Of a DNA stretch of 64,000 nt, positions 44,025 to 58,111 are shown piece by piece. Where the stretch lies: the NCBI GenBank assembly GCA_027382625.1, contig JAJKFJ010022673.1, positions 34,133 to 98,132 on the forward strand, read 5' to 3'. How positions within the stretch are numbered: the first letter of the stretch is position 1; each line of letters starts with the position of its first letter. A model generated the notes under the pieces. That model was given only the letters and a program-made list of their open reading frames with translations. It was not told where the DNA came from and ran no database searches. A program made the position numbers and the translations under genes. The DNA comes from Tetmemena sp. SeJ-2015 (lineage: Eukaryota; Ciliophora; Spirotrichea; Sporadotrichida; Oxytrichidae).

Positions 44025-46561
44025 ATGGCAAATCGGAATTACAGTACCTCGGATTTCAAGCAAGACTTAACCAACTCGCACGATTCCACCTCCAACTTCG
44101 ACTCTATAACCTCCAGGAATTTCAAAAGCACCCTCGCAGCTACAGAGATTTAAACTGGAGACAATCTGAACCAGCCACTCATTCAAAAGAACCAGCACTC
44201 CTCAGTCAGTCCTCACGTCTCCTCGAAAATAAACTTCAAGAAACAAAACTTCAAGCATCAAAGCATCAATCAGAGTGCTTCTGTTAATGAGTCCGTTGAC
44301 TCCAGCAACTACCTTCCCACTGGGGGGAGTGCCCACTCGGGAGGCTTTGGAGGTCCCATATAAGAAACCACTAATTCTTAATCAACTCTTCACTTTAAGT
44401 TGCTTATTTTTCTGATGAGGAGTCAGTAGTGAAAAGCACCAGCTCTTCAGACCTGGAGTCTCTGAAGAAGTTAAGACAATCTCGGCAAGATCTTCTGAGG
44501 ATGAGAGAAGTTAGTGAACGTTGCTTCTAGTGCATCGAAAACAGAGATAAACAAGGCTTGCTGCGCTATCTAGATTAGAACCTATCAGTGCAAATAGTGG
44601 ATATTCAAGACCAAAGGGGCTATACTCTATTGCACATGGTCTGCTTCAAAAACCTAGAGGACTTTATCATAGCACTGATGGAGAAAGTAAAGGAGTTTTA
44701 TACTGCTGCTCAAGTAAAGGAGTGGATCAATCATAGAACAGAAGAGGATGGTTTCTCTGCCCTGCATTTCGCTTCTTTCAGAGGAAATATTATTGCAAAG
44801 ATAATTGCACATCAATTAATTTCCATTTCCATTTGATAATATGCAATAATGTGATAGACCTTCTTCTCAATAACGGCGCAGACATGTTTGCAAGAAACAA
44901 CTTCGGGATAAATGTGCTGCACGTAGCAGCATAGGGAGACTAACCAATTTCGCTCTATTACTTTAGAGAGAAGGGTTTAGATATTTTGTCCAAGGATAAC
45001 AGAAATAGCACCCCGATACCACTTATATATTTATTATTTAATGCATTGGGCTTGCTATTCTAAGTCAGAGATTGCTCTTTGCTAAGCGTATAAGTGTGGG
45101 CGTATTATAAAGAAAACTTATGTGTGAAGTTTACTTGCTGGCTTGGGTATAGAATTTAGATGAACAAGACATCGAGGGCTACACTCCCTTGCACTTGGCT
45201 ATAAAGAGTGTAGAGGAGCTTAAGACTACTAGGCCTGTGCGATCACTGCTCATTAGAGGAGCTTCAAGAAATGTGAGAGACAAATAAGGTAGAAGGCCAG
45301 TTGATCTAAACTTCCCAAACTAAGATTTAATTAGCTCGCAAATGATGAAATTAATTTACTAGATACAATCTCAACACCATTCTTGTAATAAGAACTAAAG
45401 TCTATGCTTAAGGAACCGAAAGGGTGTTCATGCTTTATGATTAAAACTCCACTCAAACTCATGAGAAAGTCTGTATCGACCCCTCTATTCTTTTTGTCCC
45501 TACTCCTGATAAACTACTTCCTGCTCCTCTTATTCGTTCTACCTTGTAAGTAACATACTTGGTGAATAATTTTTCTATAGATGCTGATCATGTAATCTAC
45601 TTCGTTCTGAGCACTGCTGCTTTCGTAAATGTGATACTCTTCTTCTTGCTGAGTGAAGGAGCAGATCCTGGCTATTTAAGAAAACCCAAGAACATTACTT
45701 TCCTTAGCATGATGCAAACTTTCGACCCAGTTCTTCTCTGCCCTGATTGCGAAGTCATTCGAACTACAAGGTCAAGGCACTGCTCAATTTGCAATAGATG
45801 CGTGGAGAGGTTTGATCATCACTGCCCTTGGGTGAATAACTGCGTTGGAATGGGCAACCACGCCTATTTCATGACTTTTCTGTTCGATATTTGCGTTTTG
45901 CTGGTTGTTGTAATAACCACAGTGGCTGTAAATATCCATCTGTACGATGATGGCGAACTCAACCCTGATAACTTCTTGATCATCCTTCCACTCGAAGTCT
46001 ACAGTAAACAGCTCTTCTTCTTCGCCTCTATTACCAACATAGTGTGTGCCAGCTTCTTCTTGCTTCCAGTCTTGTAAGTCTTTTTATCATGATCAAAGAT
46101 TAATTCTCAATCCATATTTTAGGCTTCTGACTCTAATTCAAGCAAGAAACTTCTGTGTAAATAAAACCACGAACGAGCGGTTCGCAAGACGCCCTACCTC
46201 CTCCGCCTCAGCTTCTGAAATGACTTCTCGCACAACTTCAATCATGACCACCTCAAACAACAATTCATCAGTGCTTGATGATAGTCACTTGCACGATAAA
46301 CTGAATAGCTACGCGAGGAAGAAGAAATGCTGTGGCGGCCTGTTCTCAAACTGCTTTGAGATGTGCTGCAATCACCAAATGGTGGATCAGAGGAAGCTAT
46401 ATGAGGAGCAGTACTCGATAGTGCACCCCAACTTTGAAACTAGTGCTTAGAAGAGAAGAGAGTCCATAGTCGAGGACTTAAACTCAAGTGTGGAACCTCA
46501 TCCTGCAGTCAACTATTCCAAGTCAGACGAGACTGTCAACTCTAGTCGTAAATTTTTATGA
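44025..46561 (+). CDS. Ankyrin-repeat DHHC palmitoyltransferase (ZDHHC17-like)
   Basis: S-acyltransferase that attaches palmitate to cysteines of membrane-associated proteins. Order: disordered N-terminus; ankyrin repeats (RGYTLLHMVCF, DGFSALHFASFRGN, FGINVLHVAAQGD, EGYTPLHLAIKS); transmembrane segments; the zinc-binding cysteine-rich domain CPDCEVIRTTRSRHCSIC; and the catalytic FDHHCPWVNNCVG, complete. Two more TM segments and a Ser/Thr-rich tail with CCGGLFSNCFEMCC follow. Introns: 36 nt at about 45546-45581 and about 47 nt at 46077-46123. Several IESs break the ankyrin part. The ankyrin-plus-DHHC architecture is that of HIP14/ZDHHC17. Confidence 0.9.
45099..45126. other. IES, 28 bp, pointer GTGTG
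   Basis: GTGTG at 45094-45098 and 45122-45126. Excision gives ALCQAYKCEVYLLAWVQN, joining two ankyrin-region segments in frame. Other likely IESs in this gene lie at about 44395-44415, 44790-44855 and 45020-45040. Confidence 0.85.
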
Positions 46562-46917
46562 AATTCTTGCAAAGTGAGAGGGAGAGAGGGAGAATAAGTT
46601 GTACTCTCTCTTTCTCTCTTTATTATCATCAGTTAGCTACTATCTATCTTATAAAGTAATTTATTTGCAATTCATATTCAAAATATTGACTGTGATGATG
46701 ATGTGAACTTTGCTACAAGAATCAAACTTAAGAAGTTGCAAAAATTAATAAAAAGTCAAAAGAAGAGATGAAGAAACGTGAAAAGCAAGCTATAGCTAAA
46801 AGATCGCACTATTATGATGCAAGAATTGTGGAATTGAGGTCCAGTTCATTGGCCAAATTTAGGAAAATTTAATAAGAGCTAGTCTTAATTAAAAGATTAG
46901 AAAAAATTAAAATCAAG
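46562..46917. other. Spacer with possible MEMO1 N-terminal extension
   Basis: Mostly AT-rich. From 46768 (ATG) the MEMO1 frame is open for 50 Lys/Arg-rich codons before the conserved start, so a longer N-terminus is possible. Confidence 0.4.
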
Positions 46918-47883
46918 ATGTTCTCATCTCAAATTAAAAGACTTGCTTCGCATGCGGGATCTTGGTACCCATCCGAGTAGAAGAAACTAGATGCCATGCT
47001 TAATCAGTATCTGGAGCGAGCTAGAAAAGATTTAGCTGAGAGGAATTAATCCCAACCAAGTGGCAAGATCCGGGCAATCATTAAATTAAAGTTGAATATA
47101 AATTACTTTCTCATTGGACCTCATGCAGGTTTGGAGTATAGTGGGCAGGTGGGAGCATATGCCTACTGCCAACTGAATCCCGAGCAGTACAAAAGAATAA
47201 TCATCTTGGGTCCCTCTCACAAAGTCTATCTCGATTCATGCGCCCTGAGCATGTGCTCAAAGTATTAGACTCCTTTAGGAGATTTGGACATTGACAAAGA
47301 TTTCAACGATCAGCTTATGAGAGAAGGTAGCTTCAAGTAGATGCCCAAGAAAGTGGATGAGGACGAGCATTCAATCGAAATGCATCTCCCCTACATCAAG
47401 AAAATCTTCGGAGACCAATGCTAACTTGTTCCCATACTCGTGGGCAATCTAACAAGGGAGAAGGAGAAATACTATGGCTAGATTCTTGCCAAGTATCTGC
47501 GAGACAAGGAGGAGAACTTGTTTATAGTATCTTCAGACTTCTGTCACTGGGGCGACAGATTTGACTTCATGTACCTCACTGAGAAAGTAGACAAGACTTC
47601 TAACACCATCTCCAAGCAGATTGAGAAGTTAGACAAGGAAGGGATCAGATGCATTGTGGAGTAAGATGCAGACAAGTTTGGGGAATATCTTGAGACCACT
47701 GACAACACTATCTGCGGAAGGCACCCAATTGGGGTGCTTCTAGAGTGCTTGAAGCAACTAGACAAGCAGACATTCACCACAGAACTAGCTCAGTACGGCC
47801 AGAGTGGTGAGATTATAGATGATCATAAAGACTCCTCAGTCTCCTATGCAAGTATCGTCACAAGAGATGCTGTTTAAGCTTGA
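46918..47883 (+). CDS. MEMO1: MEMO1 family protein
   Basis: Member of the conserved Memo family, which resembles metal-dependent dioxygenases and is linked to redox and cytoskeletal signalling. All family blocks are present: SHAGSWYP near the N-terminus, IIGPHAGLEYSG, ILGPSHKVYLDSCALS, DEDEHSIEMHLPY, SSDFCHWGDRF, CGRHPIGVLL and DSSVSYAS. The metal-ligand His positions (PHAG, GPSH and a later Cys/His) are intact. A 33 bp IES (47083-47115) interrupts IIGPHAG. About 310 residues, normal for the family. TGA 47881-47883. Confidence 0.92.
47083..47115. other. IES, 33 bp, pointer TCATT
   Basis: TCATT at 47078-47082 and 47111-47115. Excision gives RAIIGPHAG, the conserved Memo motif. In-frame length and no TGA. 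Confidence 0.9.
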
Positions 47884-47969
47884 CATTAGAATGAAACGTT
47901 AGAGATATATGTTTTAGACAATTGTTTAGGTAGTTAAGAATTTAAAATTTAACCAAGATAATAAAAGTA

Positions 47970-50900
47970 TCAATATTTTTAGTTCTTGTAGTACGCCTAA
48001 TTAGAGGGCTGTGTCGTCGCAAGTTACTGACTTGGGTGCTAATACTGTTGCTACCCATTGATTTGCTTATTACTCAAAGACTGATAGGTATTGGTTCGAT
48101 CTTTAATAAAACACAAATTCATCATCATGAATATTTTTTATTCTTGTAAGTTGTTCCTGCTCCTTGCTGTCAGGCTGCTTTAAGAGTCTCTTTAGCTCTA
48201 ACTAGATATTCCAGAAGTGTTTACATTTCTAGTCTGCTAGTTATTCAAGCTTCTATTGTTAAAGCCTTGAGAACCTTCTTCATGGTGAGAGCCTCTCTTT
48301 TCAAACATCTTGAACTCGGCTGGATTTTATTTCCCTTCTCTCTGGATTGATTACTATCCTTAGAGAGACTAAAAGTAAGCAAGACCAAGTCCAATCCCAG
48401 ATCCCTTGTGAGCGTTGCCGCCAGTAGAGTTAAGCTTCAGACTACCTGAGCTCTGGTTGATGCTACTGTTGTTAGCGTTTTTATTGCTACCCACTGAAAT
48501 GCTAAGCTTAGAGGCGGCTGCTGAATTTGCCTCAGATTAGTTCCTCTAATTTTAAAGTGAGTTGTAGTTTGAACTCTACTGGGACTAAGAATTCTAATAG
48601 GAGTTCTCATTCCTGATGAAAGAATTGCCCTTGGTCGTTGCAAGCTGTTGCTTTTGCTGCAATTATTAGGCCACTTGAGCTACCTGAATTAAAAAGTAAA
48701 AAATGGGTGCTCTAAATGTAATGGGCTGATACCCTCCAACACTTGCATTACTTCCAATTACTCCAGTTTTACGAGATGTCGAAGCTCTTTTGCTCAGATT
48801 ATTATTGTTACTGAGGGACTGCTGAGAATTTTAGTGACTTAGGTATTGAGGGTTACTTTAGACGGGGATGCTTTGCTTTCTCTGCTCCAAGATATTAGCA
48901 AAGCCTCCTTTGAGAGTAGAATTCTATTTATTCTAATCCTAAACTTACTACTTATCTTTTGAAGTACCTCTTGAATTTGTGAGATACTTGCCTCTTTTGG
49001 ATTAATTACTGCTCCCTCTCTGCTTATTTGTCTCTATCAAAGAAGGATTCTTATTTGACGCTCTATTGAAGCTCTATTGATAATTCTATTGAGTTTAAGC
49101 CTGATTAGCTGGAATTTGCTACTATTGCTCATAGTACTTGCTAATCTGCTGGTTTCTTTGATTTTAAGCACCTCTTTGGGAATCGTTTTGAGTTTAGAAG
49201 ATCCTGTTTTGAAGTTGATTACTCTAATTGTTGGTTGAAAAGTCTGCTGTCTACTATGAATGATGCTCTCTATTAGTAAAGAGCATTTTATTGAAAGAGC
49301 TTGCATTCTTAGTTGAAGGTTAAGCTGAGCTCACTCTTTGAGTTTAATCCTCGTACGAATGAGTGTCAAGATCGTACCTAGGAGAAGACTTGAGGATCTC
49401 CCTCAATTTCTGAATGTTATTCTGTATGAATCCTTAAGTGTTGAACTAGCCTCGCTTACTCTATGCTTAATACTATTATTCCCTATACGTTTGGGGATAG
49501 TTGTTCTAGCTTCCAGAGTCAAACATCTCATCTTGCTGATAGCTGCGGATGTTGTTGATCATCTCAAACGAACCTTGTGTCATGTTAAACTTCTCCACCT
49601 GCAATTCTTGCTAGAGGATTCTGGATTCAGGTAGAGTCTTCATTATGTTCTGAACTTACTCTGCTGGTATATCATCACAGCCCTCAAGCTCCTCTTCTTC
49701 AGATTGCTCTTACTGGTAGTAATAGATAAAGATAATCACTTTTTAAATTCGTAATCCTATTCTTCCTCTATCTTTTCAATTTATAACCATGAAGGAACTT
49801 TATCAATACACACACACTGAATTATAGTTGTCATCATCTTCTTGAGTGAGGTTGAAGTTTATAGTTTGCTCTCCTCCACTCATGATGAGAGTACTCTTCT
49901 TTAACTTAGTCGACTTGTCATTATTCCTCTTGGACATGTCATAGCCGAAACTTAGCTTCTTGCATATGTTGCTAACATTTTACTGCTGTGGAACAATTAT
50001 ACCACTGGGCTAAGCAGACTCAGTTGTTAGGTAACCCTTCGCCAAGTCGTTCTCAGAGATAATTTTAAACTTGCTATTCGATGAAAGCTCGAAATCATAG
50101 GGCCTGCTCAACTTGCCACTCACCATCTCGTAGTAGTCCTCATTCTCTTCTTGATCGTAGTCCGACGTATGGGCTTCCTCCCTGTCTTCAATAATGCAAA
50201 GTGGTTCAGAAACTATAGGCTAGTCTTCATATTGAGGCTCATCATACTCCAGTCCATAAAGAGAAAAAATAATCTTGGCAGTTGATCTAGCTCTAGTTAG
50301 TAGAGAGATTTTGAGGATTAATAATCGACACCTCAACATTGTTATTATTTCTCGGACTCAGAGCCATTTCTATGGGTTCAGCATAGAGGTTGTTTGAGTA
50401 TATGCTGCTCTCATGCCTTTGGAAAACGCTTTTATTATTGAGGAGCATTTGATAGTCACAGTCAGGAGTAAGCTCGAGCATCTAGAAATTGGTAGCCATT
50501 TCATTCAGTAGCTCTCTATTCAACTGTGATGGCACGAATGACTCATCTGCTGGGTTGGTGAATTTAGGAGATATGTGCAATTTCTTGCTTAGAGATGCCT
50601 CTAATCTGGGATCTTAAGGCTGCTACTTGTTCTAGTTCTAAAGTTCTTGATAAAGTTAGTATGCGAACTGAATAGGGTTTGTAGAACTCAACTGGGATTT
50701 GGAGGAAGTTTGACCATCTCTTTCATCTCTGTTGTCGAATGTTCTCAGAGGATAGGGCATTACTTTCTTCAGATCTATATACTCTGGTGTTTGAATAGTT
50801 GGCTTGTTCAGAGCATAGGTCTGGAAAAAGTTAGTCTCGTGCAGTTTAAGTTAGGGATTAAGCTACCTCTCGAGCCTTCTCTTTGCCAAGTCAGCCATGC

Positions 50901-53606
50901 TATTCTTGACAAACTACTGAGTGATGTTATTTGCACTCTTCACTCTGTTCATGTTTGGCAATTGTTGAGTTTGACTAAAGACCTCTTGCTCTGTGTAGTT
51001 TCGCTAGATCTAGTTCTACTGCTAAAACTACTCTGCATCATTAACTATCTCTAGTGAATAGTCTTGCTCAACAGTTGAGTTAGTTTGGTATCGCTAGTCA
51101 CTCCTTCTCTTTCCAGTTTGGTTCAAGTTCTGTTGCTGATAGTTATGATTGAGAGCTGGAAGTATCTAGAAGTTATTTTCAGAAGCCAAGTTAGAAGATC
51201 TGCTCTCTGTGTGGTTTATTCCTGGGAATTTCTGCTCTTAGTTTCTATCCTCCACATCTTCTACATTGCTGTCACTTTGGCTACTTTCCATGGACATCCT
51301 GAATTCTCCAAAAGTTGACGTCTGAGGTATGATCATAGGCGCTTACCTCCTCTTAAGATCATACTCGTTTATCTTATCACTGAGGATAATTTACTTCCCT
51401 TACTTTTAGCTTTGGTCACTTTGGAAATTCTGTTATTGCATATATGAGGACAATGCCTGGCCCATTGCTTGATAGTCTTAGTTCTCCTAGCTTAGATATT
51501 GCTAGCCCTGATACAGATTCTTCTTGCCTGCATATACTTGATAAGACTCGCTCACACACAGTGGATTTATCTTGGGACTGACATTCTTACTTTGATTTTC
51601 AAACATTAGCTTTTTCTGGTAGATCTGCGAGTTATCCTTATCAAGTTGCTCTGGAGTTTAAGTGATCTCAATTTACAGTTGATTGATTCTCTGATCGAAG
51701 CTCTAATCCTGGCCGTAGTAATTGTGATTCACAGAGGAGTTGAAGCTTTTATCTTCTGCCTCCTCTCTTTCCTTGATTCTGCTTATCTAATCTCTGAAAG
51801 CTCTGTTCATATCCTTGATTGACAAGTTTAGCTGGTTCATGTTCTCTTGGCTTGGGTAGTTTTAGAGTTAAAAGTTTTTACTGGAGTTCTAATCACTCAG
51901 CTCTTATCTACTCAGGTTCTTACGCAACTGCCTCTCTTGATAGTCTTTCAAAGGCAAGGGGCAATCTTGATACTGCTTATCTGGATTCCTAATAATCTAA
52001 GTAGCTGCAAAATTTTTAGTCTAGCTATTTTCATTGGAGTAAGTCGCTCCATTTCTCTTGTGATTGAAGAACTTGCTTTAGAAATTATGCCCCTGCTTTT
52101 GATTAGAGTCAGTATTTGGAGTAAAGCTCAAGTAGTCATTTAGAGTGGGTCTCTTGTTATCGATAAATGCAGATACATTTTAGCAAGCTGCTCCAGTTTT
52201 GGCTTTGTTATTCGACTTCCCTGAGCTTTTCTAGTTCTAGCGAGTACTGTGCTTAAAAGGCTGCTGCTGAGTTCTATAGTGATTCATCTGCGACTGGCTC
52301 CCACTGTAATTGTTGTCATCTCTACACTATGTGTGGTTGAGCAAATTACCCTTTGAAACTGCCTGCCTTTTATTCAGAACCAGAGAGATCTCAGCTGGGT
52401 TATTATAGTTGAAAGATAGATTCGTTAGCACTCCACAAGACTACTTGATAAGCATCGAATCATACTAGGGAAGTTAGAAGGTCTTAACCTCTTCAAAGCC
52501 TTGCTTCAAATGAGATCTGCGAATTTCATCAACTCTCTTCACAAGCAGAAGAGTGCTTGCTTTCAAGGATCTCAAGTACTTTTCTCTCATCTGGAAATTC
52601 AGAACTGCTTTTTGGTAAATTCTAAAGCTTTGCAGCTTTTGCTGTTGCTCATAGATGTGACTCATCATCTGCAAGGCAATGAAAATCTTTTGATTGACCT
52701 TTGCTTTCTAGCTCCATCTTTTGAAGTAGTCTCTTTGCTATCCATTAGAAGAATAAATAACAGTAAATTGTTGACCTTCAATATGAGCTCATAAACTGCA
52801 TACTTTCTTTGGTTTAACAACTCCTCCTCTTGCTTTTTTAATTAGACAAAGTTTCCTAGTGTCTTCAGAGAGGCTTTCTTCTAATTCATAGACTTCTTAT
52901 TGAGAATATTTTTCAAAGACTCTTGTCTTCTTAATTCAAAGCATCTCATTCTTAACAAGTCGAGACTTTTTCTTAGCAAGTCAATTCTAAGAAAATAAAT
53001 ACTTAATGAAAGCATTCTTTATCTAATATTAGCTTTGTGAAGAACTGCTGCAATCGCGCAGATCTTTTTCTCCTCTTTGACTTTAACTGCATATCTTCTG
53101 AAGTATAGACTCTTTGAATCTTCTTATTTTCCTCTCAATATTTGAACAATGCGAGTTAGGATTTCTTTCTAAGCTTGTTTTCTAATATAGGCTCTCTCTT
53201 TGGCAACCAAATACACAAAATTATAATGAAAATCGATGCTAGATAAAGCTTCAGCCTTCTCTCTGCTCTAAATAGAAAGCAGGGTCCTTTCTATCTTCAA
53301 CATTGCTTGCGCCTGCTTTGCAAATTGCTTTTGCTTTAATTGAATATAGCACCTCAGTTTTTACTCTTTGAATTGCTTCTTAAGTCTTTTGAAAGTGTAT
53401 AACTTCTTTTCAAATAAGTTTTACCTGAAGATTTTAAACATAGTCTTAGCAAATAATTGCACCTGAGATTGCTTTTGCTTCTTCTATTGGTAGAATTGCT
53501 TGAGTAGGGAGAAGGCTTAGTATTTTTGAGATACGTTTAGCTGAGAGAGGAGAGTGAAACCTCTTCTGTAGTTTTCGTAGACCTAGAAATATCTAGAATG
53601 CTGCAT
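47970..53606 (-). CDS. Giant Gln/Asn/Ser-rich protein
   Basis: Nearly 5.6 kb of minus-strand coding, about 1800 residues, in which most Gln codons are TAA/TAG. The N-terminal 350 residues are Lys/Gln/Leu-rich and helical with IQ-like basic repeats (LFEKKLYTFKRLKKQFKEQK). The rest is low-complexity N/Q/S with short acidic blocks. A one-base frame change near 50265 and an intron (GTGTGT...CTACCAG, about 49720-49830) interrupt it. TGA 47970-47972. The start is uncertain: the frame is open upstream of ATG 53606, and the next gene's stop is only 80 bp away, so the two could be one gene. Function unknown. Confidence 0.6.
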
Positions 53607-53683
53607 GAACGAAGTCACATTAGTACCCAGGCTTGGTCTCTAAGATGAACAATTATCTGGCTTTACAGTACTAGGAAAATAAT

Positions 53684-56600
53684 TTCAAATGCATATGAAT
53701 TAATTATACAAAAATTAAGATAAAAATAAAATTTTGCTGAAAGTATTATGACAATATAATTGTAAGAAAAATACCTTTTTATTTTATTTCCTCTGTCCTT
53801 TATATATTTTAAAACTAGTAAAGTCAATTATTCTGGGAGAGGGATTCATTCTTAATTAGTTGATAGGGTAAATATTTTACATCTGAGTTTGATCTGCCTA
53901 TTACGAGATCTCACTCTTGAGATTCTTAAACTTCTCCTCTGTGAGCATCATGAAGTGAGTAGTATTGCCGTTGTTAGAAGGAGTAGACGCTGATTTTATG
54001 TTGCTTACCAGATTCTCATCGTTGAAAGGCTACATTTGAGGGATTGAATTAGTGCTCTGATTAAAGATGAAACTTTAGGACTGGTCGCCATAAATATTAG
54101 CTTGAAAGGAGTTCATCTTCTGCAAACCCAAAAATTAGCTAGAGTCTTCTTGCTTATCGACCACTCTATTGGGAAGATTTACAGTGAAAGAGCTTATAAG
54201 TTTATTCGTAACACTGAAAAATTAGACAGTAAATATATATCTAATGTTCATAACTGTTGATGTCTGAGACTCTGATTACACAACCATTGTTATCAAAGCA
54301 GCTTGCTTCATCGAAGTTGATTCTGCGTTTGATATTTGACTCTTAAAAATTAGTAAAATATCTCAGTTTATGCTTGTTCAGGTTGTTGGTAATGAGATTC
54401 AGGTGTTTAACTAAAATTTAATGATAAACTCTGACTTATCGTATACTCGATCTCAAAATTTTCCTCAGACTAGTTCGTGATCCTACCCAACGATCCTCTA
54501 GTAACTTGCTGATTATTTATAAACTGTTAGTTTACTAAGTTACTGAATCTTTACTGGCCATTTATAAATTAGCTCTAGCTTAAGTTATTTGTCAAGATTT
54601 ATTTCTGCTCCTCAATACTTCCCAATTTCATGCTCTTTTAATCCTTCAGTGATATGAGATTCTTTGACAAATCCTCCTTCAAGGGACTAATTTCATATAT
54701 TTGAGTCACGCTTGTTGCTCTCTGATCTCCATGAATGGGTTAAATTTCTGGCTAAATTTGATTTTCGAAAGAAGAGCTAAGATTTTAGATGCTAGATGCG
54801 TTTTACTACTTCGAAATTTCTCTGAGTGCTTTTTATTTCTACTTCAAATTGCTCTGGTCGAAATTTATGAGGTCCTCTCTCAGATTGAAACTCCTCTAAT
54901 TAGGCTGGGAATTCCTATCGACTTAGCTTCCAGAATTTTATGTGAGATTAAATTCGTCTGAGAGCTCACTCTTTTAAGAGCCGAGTGAATTCTACTAACC
55001 TTTGGTCAAACTCACGAAAGATTGGCTTTGCACCTATTAAGAAGAGCTGGAAGATTATTGCTACTGAATTCTTCTGCTTTAAGCGAAATTATTAAGGATG
55101 CGTTTTGGTGTGGTTGTTCTCTTTGTTGAAATTTTAAGATTGTCTATAGTTATTTCCATGGACTCTTCCACTCCCTCATCAACCCTTCTCATAGTTCTTA
55201 TAATACTAGCTTCTCTTGAGCTACTCTTCGATTACGACAGATTCATGGAGTCTGCAGTTTGAAGTTAAGGGGGAAGCATAATTTGCAAATGCATTCTCTA
55301 TGAGCTTTCGTTGCTAGCTAATCCGTAGAGCTCGTTCCCAATTTATTAGGCACTTATCTGAACAGGTGTAAATGAACTATCCAGGTTCTCAACATTAAGC
55401 CTGGAAATTCTCTGGAGATGTAGGTTTGATTGAAAGTCTTCTCCTTCTCCTTCATCTAATTTAATCTCTCCTTCTTATTTTGGAGCTATAATTTGCTTCT
55501 CCTCTACCTAAGATTATTGCCTAATTTTCTTCAACTGTTATCGATTTATGGGTTTTGTAAATCCTCAACCAGGAGTAAGTTATGCTAATTATCTTGGCTA
55601 ACATTCAAGAAAGAAGGGTAAGAAAGTTCTATTCGTGATGAGTTATCATTTTGATCCCTTATTCCAAACTGGTTTCTCATCTACTCAGTGCATTCTTTCA
55701 TAGATGGACTTGAATTATTGTTGAAAAGCATATAGCTGCCAGACTTCTCAGCTGAATTTCTCAGACTCTTGATAGATGAGGGTCTGTAAGTGAAGCAAGG
55801 CTAGTTCTGATTCATTATCATGCTCCCCTGTGTTTATTTGTAAAGGTGTCGATGTAGAACTACTTGATATTCTCATCTATGGGCCTCTCTTCTTTGTCTC
55901 TAAAGTTTGGCTCCTCCTCATCAGAGCTATCTTCTCCATATCTAAGTAGCTATCCCTGCATTAGTGAGAAACTCTCTAGATTATTCTCTTCCTCTGTTTA
56001 CTTATTCTCTCTGAGAGTCACATTGTCAGTTTTCCTGCTGAACATATTATTCCCTTCACTTTGATCTGTATACAGACTTAGGGTTGCTGAACTAGTTATC
56101 TGAAGGCTAATTCAACTGCTCGAAATGAAGGGCAAATGATCATGCTTTCCCTTTGAACGAGGAAACCTTAGGAGCGATCTCGCTTTCTAAATTATGAACT
56201 TATTACAATTTGACTTCTTCATCATCAGGGCTATCAGCTGTGAACTGTACGGCCTAAGTTTCAATTTTACTGATATTCTAACTCTCTGAATTTATACTCT
56301 CTTGCAAACTGCCATACTGTGGGCCTTTATTTTAGGCAATAAGAGTTCCAATCTTCAAGTTATTTCCTTCAATTTCAAAATCTGCTGCTTAAAAATACAC
56401 TTTAATATCTATATGACATACTTCTCCCTAGGGAAGACACTTTTGAAGAAGCCTTAACCAGTTTAGAAACAAATAGCTACGTGATTTCTAAGTAGACTAA
56501 GGTTTGCAAGGTTTGACGAAGTCATTATTGCTTCATCAAGTTGATATTGCTTCAAGTCAAAGTCCTGTCTGAGAAGCATTTTATTTTCTTTGTTGAAAGA

Positions 56601-57950
56601 CATTTTGTTGAGACCGGAGGTGCTCCACTCCAGAAGTTTTCCTTCTTATTAGGCTAGTCCATAGATTTTGGAGCCTGCAATTGCTACGCTTGTGACAGGG
56701 CATTCATTTATTTAAACAGATTCTAAGGCATCGTCCACAAAGAAAATATCTCCCCCTGAGGTCGTACAAATAAGGAAGTTTTCTCCTCCAATCAAGTCCG
56801 TAATAAAGCATTCACTCAAGCTTATAATCTGAGTAATGACTATAAAAGAGTTAGAGGAATCTTTTCATTCTTACCATTCATGGGTTTGTTGCTGGCCTGT
56901 TGCTAATTGAACTTTGAAGATGATTCTCTGACTCCTCTTTCTTGGCTCTATTGAGTTCTTACTCTTGAAACGAACTTGTCAGTTGATGATGCTGGCTGGA
57001 TCTTGCTAATTGAGGGATGTAGAGATCCATAAATGAAGACATATCCAGCGCCTACACAATTTGATTTAAATTCTTCTTTCTTACTTGTACAGAAGGCAGT
57101 ATATGTAGAGCTAGCAATGGACTTCTTAATCGTCATCAATTTCTGCTTAGTCACTATTGTTGGCACATTAACTTGCTAAATTTGATTCTCCAATCCGAGT
57201 TCTCCATTAGGACCAAAACCCCAGCAAAATAATCTTCCAGTAGAATCGACAGCGCAGCTGTGAGTTTCTGCAATGCTCACTGTCTTAATCATATAATCAA
57301 AGAGCTGACTGTTTGGGCATGGTCTTAGAGCTTTATATTAGCTGCCAAGTCCAAGCACACCAAACTTATTTTAGGTATCGTCTCCCCAACAATATAAAGT
57401 TCCCTCGTCTATAAGGAATGAGAAGAAAAATTATGCTTACTTGAGAGAAAGAAAGCCGCAATTTCAGAGCAAGCTATCTAGTTAATTTTCACGTTTTTGA
57501 AGTCTATATATCAATTATAAAAGGAATGATAAAAGCTACATGCTAAGTTTGTATTGGCTAAGTTGTTTAATACTTTGACTGGCTTAGGATACTCTTAAAC
57601 ATTTCCCTAAGATTTCATATCTTCTTGAGGAACAGGCACGACAAATTACCCCCAGAGATACACTTATCCTTTTGATGTCAAAGCAAATATGAATTATTCT
57701 TTTGCTCCTATCAGAATCTAGCTTGTTAGGGCAGCACTTGGTGTTTTGCTATTTTGACTTGCACTTTACTCTTTGCTCGCTCTTGGATTATTTTCATTAT
57801 CGTTTTCAAATAATTGAAGAATGGCTTTAGCTTTAATCTATAAGAGTTTTTTCTCAAATAAATAAATAGCTTACATATTCCTAGTTCTAGGCTGCATAGT
57901 TCCTCTGCACTCTTCTCTGCATCTATATTAGGGCTACCGCTTCAGCCATT
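53684..57950 (-). CDS. RCC1-repeat protein with long disordered tail
   Basis: Beta-propeller protein of the RCC1 superfamily. RCC1 repeats near the N-terminus include TSKGQVYLWG, GTLYCWGDDTQNKFG and DSTGRLFCWGFGPNGELG; four to five blades can be seen between 57760 and 56560. The remaining about 850 residues are Gln/Asn/Ser-rich and acidic. ATG 57950; a 37 nt intron (GTAAGC...TTATAG) follows QNQEY. Several frame changes between about 56060 and 56170, and near 55830, imply IESs or indels. Tryptophans are TGG throughout. Not necessarily a Ran GEF; ciliates have many RCC1-like proteins. Confidence 0.75.
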
Positions 57951-58111
57951 GAATTTGAATTTAGTGCGAGAGACATTAATTAATGTTTTAAATTTGAATT
58001 TATTTATTTTAGCAACTCTAATTACATCCAATAATCCTAAGACTTATTAGTTCATCTTATAGCAGAGAGAAAATCATTTTAAATAGTTAATTTATGAGCC
58101 CCACACTTCGC

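Noticed and set aside
50647..52143. Hydrophobic plus-strand ORFs (Leu/Val-rich)
   Set aside because: They are antisense to the Q/N-rich gene; complements of CAA/TAA/TAG-rich DNA give Leu/Ile/Val-rich frames.
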